A stretch of 64,000 nucleotides of DNA from the NCBI GenBank assembly GCA_030549495.1, contig JAUIRK010000004.1:496001-560000 (forward strand). The letters are read 5' to 3'. Shown piece after piece: positions 40,401 through 52,400 of this stretch. A program made the position numbers and the translations under genes. Source of the stretch: Nectonema munidae (taxonomy: Eukaryota > Nematomorpha > Nectonematoida > Nectonematidae). The stretch's first letter is position 1. Each line of letters opens with the position of its first letter. The notes below the pieces were generated by a model. The model made no database searches. It was given only the letters and a program-made list of their open reading frames with translations, and had not been told where the DNA came from.

Positions 40401-43400
40401 TCTGGCAGTTCGAGTTCTTTTGCCTTTTGCTTCAACCTACCTCTGCGAAAGTGAGTTTTCTACATTACTTGCAATAAAAACAAAATCAAGGAACACGCTG
40501 TCTATGGAGGATGACTTTAGGTGTGCACTGGCTGCCACTAAGCCAAGGATTCATGAGCAAAAACAACCACAAAAGTCCCATTGGGAAATATAAAGTGAAA
40601 TACTTTTTGCAACTAATGAAAAGTTTCATTCACTGCTTTTTTTGTGATTTTTTTTCATACATGTGCTTGCAAGCTCAAAAATAGGGCAGGTATTATAAAG
40701 ATGGTTTTTGCGTACAATACCTACAGCTATAACAACATTAACATAACATTTTTCCTATGTATTTTACATAAATAAAAAAGTGCTGAAGGGAATGTTTTCT
40801 GATTTCATATAAATAGGCCTACAGCTTAATCAGCATAACAATAAAAGGCATTTTAATGAATATATTTATTTTTTGCAGAAAAATCTTTTATTAATTTTGA
40901 TGGCTTAACCTATTTCGTTGTAGTGGTCCACCGGTGAAAAAGTGACTGGAAAAGAGGGAACGGGACAAAAAAGGTTGGGAACCACTGGCCTAGAGTATAA
41001 GATAGTTTGCAATTTTATTACTTGTGCCGACTCCAATTTCTATCTTTTATCGGATTCAGACTCCTGATCCTTCAAACTCCGACTCTACAACCGTGCCTCA
41101 AAAAAATCAACCCTTATTTTTTGGGGAAATTCATAATTTCTGAAAATATGAGTTATTAATATGTCTGTAAAGATAAAAGCGATATATGGAGCAAATGTTT
41201 TCGAAAATGTCAATGTATTTAAACATACTTTCAAAAATCGTACCCTTTATGAAAAATTTGTTTTGGCTAAGCAATGCGGGTGCGCATTCATTGATATTAT
41301 TTTTTGAATTGTTTACTCTATTAAAAAATGGGGTGTTTTCGTTTAGACGGCCACATCAAGTAATCATCATTTCGTCTGCCTTTTATAGTTAATTATATTT
41401 ATTTATTAAGTTATTAATTAATTATAGTTATTAATATTATAGCAACCAGGACATCACTATAAAAGGCAGACGAAATGGTGATTACTTGATGTGGCCGTCT
41501 AAACGAAAACACCCAAAAATGTCCTACCCTGTTTAGGGCGAATTTAACTTCTATCTCATAAAATTTATCTTATATACTGCATTTGAATTTAGTTAAAGAA
41601 TTAAGCGAAGACGAAAAGTTGGGCATGATGAAGAGCGTTGCATTTATCAACTTTTTCAACCAAGCTAGTCGTGTTATTGAAAGAGCGATCACAGATGACA
41701 GTGACTTGTTAGTCGACTATTCAGGAGCATCTTCTATCGATAATGACAAGTTCTTTCTTTTTCATTTAACGCAATCCCAAATGCCATCTTTACCTTGTTT
41801 TGATGTTTACAAATAAAGTGGAAAATTATTTGAAAATTTCTTCTGAGAAGAAGGAAACTCTAAAAAGTGGAAATGACAAAATATTATATGTCCCTTCTAA
41901 CAAAAAAGTTAGGTAGACTTGTCCCTCTCCCCCTAAAAAGAGTCCTATGTATATATGTACGATTTTAGGCGTAGCTTGCTATTTCTCCTCTAATTTGTGT
42001 AAACATTTATTCCTGTGTTTTAGACTCTCTGATTCTGGGAACCTTTTAAAATTTAATCGTTGCTTCTTCGATGAACGCGTGTGTAAGAATCGTGAAATCA
42101 GTTCAATCAATCGCTCATTCGACGTATGCTTTTCGTTTAAATATCAATCCCCACATTTTGGCTTTATTCATTTAACCCATTTACGACCAATGTTCCTATT
42201 TTGGAACATAAGTAATTTCATCTTCGTCTGCTTTTTTCTATGACTTTGAATATAAATCGTCTGCGTTTTTTTAGATATCGTCTGCTTTGCTTGGTCTTAA
42301 ATGGGTTAATTTGGCAGATATTTTTTGGAAGAATATATACACTCAAATTAGCATTATTCTTCTTTAAAACTTTTATAAGCACAATATTAGTTTTTTGCTT
42401 TTAATTTTTTAAAGTTAAAGCATTTTTCGAAAGAACATCAGCTAATTAAAATTTGAAATGTTTCAGTTTATGCTTATCACATCTTTTTTTATAGAGTACA
42501 AGATATATAACTATTTAACAATTCTGAAATAGCATAAAATTTTCTCCCATGACTTGACTTATATAAATAACTACGTCCATATCCGATATCAATCTAGTAT
42601 ATATCCATTTATAGTTAACCTTGCTTTAACTGAACTTTTCACATATCATCAATTTTTTTTAAATGAAATTATATTTGAAAACCAACACTTGTGTATTCTG
42701 AATACCGAAATAGTTTATAAAATATTACATGTTATTTACTTATAAAAAATTTGTAAAAACCGAAATATATTTTTCAATACTTTGCTATCTTTTATTTAAT
42801 TCGTAACGTTTATCTATTTTCTTATTCTGTTGCACCCTCTAGCAATGTGTAATAGCTAATGGTGACATGCGTTGTTACAAAAACGCTGTTGTCAATACAA
42901 ATGTGGTGTGCAAATCAATGCGTGACAGCTAGTGTCCTGAGTAGAATGTATAAATAGAGAGTTTACTCTGCATTTGATTGAGAAAATTAAAAGAAATACC
43001 ATGTTGATCACATATAAGATAGATTGCACAGGAAAGTATGTGTAATTGTAAAGTGCATGATTTATTACATCATTTGCTAGTTTGCAATAAATCCAGTTTT
43101 ATTATTATATAACTAACTACATCACATAAGTTTTACGTAAACCTTTTATTTGACATTATACTCTCAGTTCTCTGTTTTTCGTTCTTTTTCAAGTTTTTTT
43201 CAATCTACATTTCTCCACCTATAAAAAACGTTCTCGTCTAGAGCTAAATTAAAAACAAATTGAATATAAATATACTTCTTCAAAACCTAAACCTACGAAA
43301 AAATACTTTAATAAAAAATATGATGTTGGAATAAGTATTTTATCAGATATTTAAAAAACAAATTTTTTATTTATCTCATTTTGAAATTATGCTTCTAACG

Positions 43401-46400
43401 GCAAAAAAGGTATACATTAAAATCTAAATATGAAGAAATCAATGATCTTATATGGACATGGTTTCAGCAAGCAAGGGGAAAAAAGATTAACATTTCTGGT
43501 TCTATAATTTGTGACAAAGCTTTGAATTACGCTAAAGGATTAGGATTTACAGAGTCCTAAGCATCTACAGGTTAGCTTGACATCCTATAAAAGCATTTCG
43601 AGTTTAAGAAAGTAATGATGTAAATTTAAATGATAATAATTTTAAAGAAAGAAAGAATCAAATCAATATGTAAAGACTACACGCCTTGTAATGTTTTAAT
43701 TGTGATGAAACGGCATTATATTTTCGTGCTATGCCTGCAAAAACACTTGCTGTAAAAGGTGATAAATGTAAAGGTGGAAGGACTTCTAAAGATCGTTTAA
43801 AACATTCTCCATTGGTAATAGGGAAAACAAAAAAACCGCGATGTTTTAAAACACTTAAAATCAACCATCTTCTAGTAAGATGGGAATATAACAAAAATGG
43901 ATGGAGGACTTCTAAAAGTTTTGTTCAATGCGTTCAATCACTCGATAAAGATATGAAGAGACAAAAACGTCAAATTATACTCTTTCTTGATAACGCCCAA
44001 TCACACACTTTGCTTGAACTTAATGATGTAAAGTTAGAGTTTTTACCTCCAAATACCACATCATGTTTGCTGCCACTAGATCGAAGAATTATTCGTTTCT
44101 TCAAAGTAAATTACCGAAAGCAATTAAATGTGCACATCATTGCAAAAATGGAAATTTTTCACAATGCGAATGTACTTGCTAAATCAATGACTGTTTTAGA
44201 TGCCATTATGTGGATCAGAGAAGCATGGAAGAGTGTTACAACGTCAACTATTTCTTCGTGCTTTTCTCTTTGTGGATTTAATATAAAAACTATTTTTGAT
44301 TACAATTTAAAGAAGAAGAAGAATAAATGCATCTTTCTATATATATGTCAAATTGCGGATACACGTGTAGATTTAGGACAGTATAATAATATTGACGAAA
44401 ATCTTCCTATTGAAAATAATGCATTTATTTATTAACTATTAGTCAAAATTAGGGTCAAGTAGCAACAATAATACCACCGAAAATATAATCAGTATTGATG
44501 ATGTAGTTTCGATGATGTATGATGTAAAAAAGTTAAGTGTTAGTAGCTTAAGTTCAAACAAGTTTAGATGATTTTTATTTTTAAAAATAATTATGCACTT
44601 TAATAAAAATTTTTACTACACATTTTTTTACATTTGAAAAACCCGAAATATTGTTCAAACCGAAGAGATTTGTTCATCTTCTTTAAGTTCGGTTTAGGCA
44701 GGTTTGACTTCAACTATCGAACTTACTACTAACTAACCATTTAACTAGTTAACTAACCTCAAAAACTAAATGACCTATTTGAAAATACAAATACCCTTTT
44801 TGCAATTATCAACCTCCTGGAAATTTGAGACCCGTATTATTGATGATTAAATTTGGGCAGCACATGTTAACAATAATTGTTACAATTTTTATTCACTAAT
44901 CCTTCTGACTGGAATAATAAACCTTTGAAAATAATAAAACACCCTATATTATTTAAATTAGATTTTTCAAAAAATATTTCTTGTTAATTTTTAAATGTAC
45001 TTTACATTTTATTTAGTTCTTTATATTTTTTAGTTTCCAGAACTCCTAGCAGTCTCATACTTTCCTTCTCTAGAAGCGACCTTGAGTTCTGATGGGTTGG
45101 TGTGTATCTGGAATTCCAAATTCAAAAATTCAACCCCAGAATATATCTTCAACACTCAAGTAACTTTTTGCTTCTTAGTATCAATTTTAGAATCCTCCTA
45201 CTTTCATCAATTATGAAATTTCCACCCAAACTATACAAAAATGTAAAATCTTCAGTTTCCACCCCAATATCATAATAAATAAATAAGTTTTAATAGTTGA
45301 CATTAGTTAGTAATCAAGTTTAGCCAAGATAGTTTATAAGTTAGTTGGTTAGTAAGTTTTGATTTTGCAAATAAGTTTAAATGAAACAAACCAAGAGACA
45401 AGCGATTTGTTCGGATACGTGAAAGTAACGAATCCATATGTCGCTGTTATCATGCCGATTCTCACATTTGAGGTTCCAATTGGCATCGTATTCGAAGAAT
45501 AGACTCTATGCCTTTTAATTGTCAGTTTTATTGCGTAGACAAACATGTTTGCTGCCAATCAATACCTTTCTAACTCAAAATATTTGTACGCGCGTCTTTG
45601 ATAACCTTCATTTTTGTGTTTGCAGAACGCCCTCCAATGTGTTTTAAGGTGGGGCGAAAATGACCTCTCCGCCCCCCCCCCCCCCCCCCCCCCCCCCCAA
45701 TAATTTTCTATAAGTAAGAGTTGCTGCTTTTTATAAAACATGTATGATGATCGCATAGAACAGGCATGTCAAACTTGGAGTCCCATGAGGGCCAAATGAT
45801 TGAGTTTGTGTTATCATGAGGGCCGCACTCCTACAATTATATTTAAAGTTGTTCAATAAAAATTATTGCAGAATATTTTACTTTTAACTTAGAAACATGT
45901 AATGGTTTGGTTATATTCAAAAATACAAGTACAAAGTCATGTATAGTTAAACAAAATAATTTAATTAAAAAATTAGCAAGGATATAAATCTGTTCTTTAT
46001 TTTAATATAAAAAAGTTTATATGGCAACATACATGGCCCACATGTATTTGAATGAACTACAAATGAAATGCACATAAATTACAATAGTTCAAAATAAACA
46101 TTTATTATTAATTATTCAAATACTTTACATGTTCTTGTCCCGAGACTTGACACGTCTTGTTATTGACAATCTTTGCTATGTCTGGCTGAAATTTCAGTGC
46201 AGTGCGAACTTTTATAAGAGATGATAAGTGAAAATCAGTCAACCTAGTTCTCTGAGAAGTCTAAATCTACACTTATACATAAAATTATAATTAATAATAC
46301 TGTAATCTGTGTGAGCCGCAAATCTGCTTGTAATGGGCCGCATGTTTGACATGGCTGGCATAGAAGGAATGCAGACTTTCGAATCAATCAAACATCATGC

Positions 46401-49400
46401 CAAGCTGCTCTTAAATTCCTATCGAACATATTTTACAGACGATGTGTGAGAGCTATATAATAATAATCCATTGCTTTAATATTCACACAGGTCACAGAGC
46501 AAACACATGTTGATGATCCACTAGATTTTCTCATCTTCTGTCACTGATTCTATTTCTCTTTCTGTTTCCTTTGTTTTTCTCTTCCGCTTTCTCTGCTAAA
46601 ACTCAATCATTCACCCAAGCTCATTCAAGCTCTCTTCTTTCATTCAAGCCCTCTTCTCTTTTTAAGCTCTCCTATCTTATTCAGCTCTCTTCTCTCCGGT
46701 GACGTAGCTAGGCTGGGGCATAAGGGGCCGTGCCCACACTCCTATGTACCGCATGGTGCCCCCATGCATCTTATGCGATATCAGTTGTTGAAAATTTCTC
46801 CAATGAAAGGATCAAGAAAGTATAAATAATGTTGCGCAAGTTTTTTCTTTTTAAATTGTGCCCCTTCTATAAACTTTTTTTTGGCTACACCACTTCTTCT
46901 GTCTAATTTGCATTTAGAGTTAAATTAAAATAGTTTTCAATCGTTACAATTTTATATCAAAGAAATATTGTTAGACTCGCGCTAAGAATTTTTTTTCAAC
47001 AAAAGTCACTTAATCTTTATCACTACGTGTGCTACATTTTGTAACATTTGAAAACTTTAATTTTTTCAATAGTTATTTGGGAATGAATATTTTGATTATC
47101 TATTCAGTTTAAAAGCAAGAATACTCTATTTGCTTAATATTTGAGCAGAGAGATATTTTTTATGTTCGATTGTTGAATTTTATAAGTAACTGTACATAAT
47201 CAAATCACTTTTTTTTAAGAGAATTTGCTGATTATTATAATAAAAATATAATATCGAAACAAAATGTTTCAGTTGTTAAAAATGTACTTGATCTATTTAT
47301 GACAGCTGTCAAAATTTTATTTGTAGACAGAAATATTCAAAAAAACGCAATGATTTTCTTTTCTCGTATACTTTGATTTATGATAGTTTGGTCCTCGGAC
47401 ATTTCGCCCCATTATTTTCATGGACAATTCGCCCCGTTATTTTCATAAGACATTTTGTCTCATGGACAATTTAAAAAAATTAAGAGATAAATTGATTAAT
47501 TTGAAATAATTTAATAGAGATAAAATAAGCAAGAATATAAATTTTTTTAATAATTTTACAGATATAATAAGCAAAGATGGATGAAACTAATAGCCTATGA
47601 GACAATTTGTCAGGGGGCAAATTGTTTATTGGGCGAAATGTCTGTCGACCGTTTTTTAAATAATTTTTAAATTATAAGGGCTGCTACTTAAACGCTGGCT
47701 TTTGCTGCTTATAAAAACTTGAAAATATCAAATAAACTCTAATTCTTTATGCATCATATTATTTTGAAATTATTCTGAGAACAGACGGTTCCATTTTAAA
47801 ATAGTGAAAATTGTTTTATTAGTTTATTTTGTTTCCTTTCTCTCTTATGTTAATTATGTAGCTATTTTTTCAATTTTGAGTAAAAGGTAAAATACAGCGG
47901 ATGTATTTTCATTGACCAGGCACTGATGTACCGCTTATGTCAAACTATGAACAAATTCGTATCGATGAGGAATCGAATCCAGAGGCTTCCGTGCTCAGTC
48001 CATCATCTTAACCAACCTGACATCCACCCATAAAGTATGCTGTAGGGGATACTTTAAATTAGTTTTCAAAAAACTTAAGTTATGCTCTAATATTTTTTTA
48101 GTTTTTGTGAAGCTCTATAACTTTTTCTGATAGACTTTTTTTCCTTAAAAGTTATTATAAAAGGCAAATCATTGCAAAATTTTAACAGTTATTTTAGTTT
48201 TTGTAGCTTGTATCAATTTTAAACTATTTTTGAATGATGTAAAATGAAATAATGCGATCTTAATTTTTTGTTTTATTTTTGTTTGCACAATTATAACTTC
48301 GTTTTATACCCTTGCCCCTGAATCAATCACATTTTTTCATATAAACATCGCAGGGTGTCTAGTAGACTCTTTGCCTTTAGACTACATTCACTCATATAAA
48401 ACTATCCAACCGGGAATTATTTGTTTTCTCTATGAATCAGATATTTTTTCATCAATTCTTGTAATGTACCTGGTAGACTACATCATTTTTCAAATGAAAA
48501 GCCTATTCCACTCTCTAACATATTTGGATTTTTTTAAACTAGTGTATGTTCGATGGTTGTAGGTAAAAATGCCCCAATTAAAAAGTAGGAAAAATGCCCC
48601 CTAATTTTTGATTTTCAGGATTTTTTAAATTATATAAATATTTTTATTTTGTACCGTTTTGAAAGGCAAAATTTCTAAAATTTCTTTATAGGGTTTTTTC
48701 TTTATAAAGTTCTTGAAAACAATAGCAAAGGTACAGATTTGTGGGAATGTGTCCTTAAAATCAGTTAAAATACAAATTATATTTAGAAAGTGTTCTGATA
48801 CACACAAAGTCCAAAAATATTTGCTGTTTTATAAAAAAAAATTTGTATTTAAAAATTGTCGTATGCTGAGTTTTTTAGTTTACTTTAATTAAATTTTAAA
48901 TGTTTTAGATGAAAAGTTAACTTTTTTTTTACAAAAAATCTTTATTTGACATATCTTTTTTAAAAATTTTAATTTATAATTTTTTGAAATTTTTTGTGTT
49001 GGGGCATTTTTTCCTACTTTTTAATTGGGGGCATTTTTTCCTAGTTTTTATTTTGGGGCATTTTTTCCTACTTTTTAATTGGGGGCATTTTTTCTGCGCA
49101 CCATATTCGATATGCAAATTTAATTAAAATATTTTCGCTGGAAGTATAGTATTTAAATTCACCAATTTTGTAAAAAAAATATATAATAGTCTTATAAATT
49201 TAGGACTTTAGGTATGCGCTGAATACACTCTATTTTAAAGGATTGCTTGAATATTTGGTCTCCCATGGTATTTCCAGACCACTAATTTTTGAAAATTGCA
49301 AGGAAAAAAATTTCACCCCCCAATAATTTTGAGGATGTGCGCCCCTGGTCACACCATCAATCGGCCTTTCTTGTCATAATGCTGTAAGGACTAATTTGAT

Positions 49401-52400
49401 GTTAAAAACCCACTAAATGTTTACAAATGATTTATTATGTAAACAAAATTAAAACTACAAATTATTAGATCCGCTTGATTATTATTTATCGTTAAGATTC
49501 GGTTTTTTTGTTAAAGTTTAAGAGAAATTTCAACATAACGTTGACACCCCTTAAAAAGAGTGAAAATTCGGTTACGTGGGATTTCATTTCTTTAGATTGT
49601 TCGGATAGGTGCGGTTCAGATACACAAGATTGTACTCTAAATAAGATTAATTAGTTAGTTTAATTAATTAAGAATGAGGAAAGTTAGATAAGATAATCAA
49701 TTAGTTTGTTAGTGGGAAAAGTCATACTAATTGCTGGTATTTGATTCACATTATATTATATATAAGTGATGGATTTCGAATTTAGATAAAAGGGACGAGA
49801 CCGCCCTCACTCCCTGTGCAAATCCAGCCCTTATATTTCATATGCATTTTAAGATAATATAAAACTATCTTAATAAACATATTAGAAAAGAAAAAATATA
49901 TATACGCCCTTTCTAATATCGTATCAAATATAGAAGTTTACTCCAACTTAACTCATTTTTTAGAATTTCCCCGTGGGCACGTCTGGGTATAGATTTTGCA
50001 AGTGAACTCATTTTCCTTGTATTGGCAGCGAGATTTTTTCAATTTTAATAACTTATTCAAGATTACTTTTATTGTATTTTCGTTTATTTGGTAAAATTTG
50101 ACGAGGTGGAAATTTTAAAATATTTTTCATTTTCAGTACTGTTTACCATTTGCTTATTTTTGTTGATACTATTCAATTCACTTCTTTGCTCTTTCCATCT
50201 TGATATTTTTTTAATTTTCGCTGCAGTCGACTATTGCTAATTCGGAATGCTTGGGATTCGGCCTTTCCGAATTAATGGTTTTCCCGAATTAGTGATGCCT
50301 CTTATTTTAATAAAAAATACACCGTTTGCTTACTGGTTTTTAAAAATACTGATTTGATTCAACTGAGCGTAGTCAGTTTTTGAGCATTTCTTTTAAACTT
50401 ATTGTTTTAGGTGATTTGGTGGTTAATTTTTTTTGGAAGATATAAAGAGTCTTTAGTTCTTCTTCATTTATGAGACTTTTAATTTCTAAACCTTCAAGAA
50501 GCTCATTTGTTAATTGAATCAATCATTCAATAGGTTTACTAAATTAAAGATTCCGCAATAATTAAAGTGCTGGATTAATGAAAATCCAAATTAGTGATGT
50601 CTAGATTAGAGGTAGTCAACTGTAATAAAAAAATGTATTTTCAAAGTCACACTAATAATTTTTTAGAAGTATTTACGGAATAAAACAATTTCTGCGACAT
50701 TTCAGAAAATTTGTTTTATTTAAATTAGATTTAAACCTTATTTAACAACTAAAAATGCTCCTTGATAATTACAATTATACACATATGTTGATTTACTTAT
50801 ACAATCAAGCTTCGAAAATCCGCATTCCGATTATCCATCAACCTCAACATCTGTCAGATTTTTTGAGAATAAATTTTTGCTTCGATAATAATAATCCGTC
50901 AGTCTCCAAGATCCGTCATTTTTCCCAGGAACCGAATGTGACGGAAAACGCCGCTTCACTATATACATATCGTATTAACATAGGGAGGAATTTTTTACAT
51001 AATTGATAAGTTAATGCCTTATCAACAGAGAACAAGATATGAGTAAAAATGCAGGATTTATATCAAGGGTAGCAAGGAAGAATACCTTGCATAACGAAAG
51101 CAATAATTGCTTTTTCTGTTCCTTGATTCTTCTGTTTATCTTCAAGTAGGAGAATTAATAATTATTGAGATCTTATCTTATGTTGATGCTTATTTTAAAA
51201 ATAATCTAAAAGCTTTATGCGCAATAAAAAAACTCGCGCTATGTATTATATTCCTATCTTTTTCATACAACAAAAATTAAGGCACATCATGAATGAAATG
51301 AATGCATCCTATTATTTTTTTTATTATCCTTAATTCCTTCTAGTCAACCGTTTTATCCGTTTCCTTTGCAAAATTTCACCCGAATCTGATTGTTGGTGCG
51401 TGTTTTTCTGGGCAAATAGTTCTGTGGGATAATCGCTTCAACAAAAAGACGCCGATCCAACGAAGCCCACTTTCCACAAAAGGCCACACAGTAATTTTTA
51501 TTTTATACTTTTGCTATCAAAACTTTTCTATCACTGGCTATGGAACGCTTTGAGTAATTTGACTCAAGTTACGATCTATCCCGAAAAATAATTCTTCAAA
51601 ATTCAACACCCTTATTTTATTATTTTCTGGATGTCAAACAGTAGATGAAAGATGATCAATACTAAATGTCTTCCGTATATCCACTGCTAAGAACTTAGAT
51701 AAATTTCACTTGAACTTTTTCTTTTCTTATTGAAAAATTAATAAAAATATGTTCCTTACATTTGTCGAGAAACCAACTTTCAGCCTCTACAAAAAATAAC
51801 TAAAAAAATAAAACTAAATTTTTTGCAAGTATTTTTTTACTGTTACTCTTTTTCAAGATGTATTTGACTAATTGATTTTAAAAATGATATTATATTTTTA
51901 CTAGTGATGTATCAATTTCACATTTTTCACCAATTCCGCTACCGATTACATTTTAAGATAGCGATGCTTAACCAATACCGATACTAAGAATAAATTTTAT
52001 GTATATAAATATCTCATAACCTGTACGGTTGAACGCGGGTAGACAACTTGCGTGTTATTTCCAACCCGTATATTACGATGATTCTTCTCCAACCTGTATT
52101 CTACGATGATTCATCTTCAACCTGTATACTACGATGCTTTCTATTCCATGTACAAATAACTAGGGAGACAATGTTCAACTTTCTGTTCACATTCTGCTAG
52201 ATGTAAGATTTGATATACCTCATTCGGGGAGACGATGCTACATAAGTTATTACCTATATACATTATACCTGTATACTACGTTGGTTCATCTCCAACCTAT
52301 ATAATATATTTTATCAAACAATCAAAATAAAATTCTGTAATCAAAGAAACGAAAAATATTCTTTAAAAAATCAAAAAATATCAAACTTTCTGTTCATATT

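Larger units (their letters stand above)
45645..48312 (-). repeat. Dispersed long repeat, copy 2, with insertions
   Basis: Inverted relative to 15178-16265. The homologous parts are 45645-45728 (C-tract end) and 46920-48312. Between them about 1.2 kb is extra, containing two hAT MITEs and a CT-rich stretch (about 46540-46690). A further insertion at 47390-47650 is absent from copy 1. The parts align at moderate identity, so the duplication is old. Confidence 0.8.
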
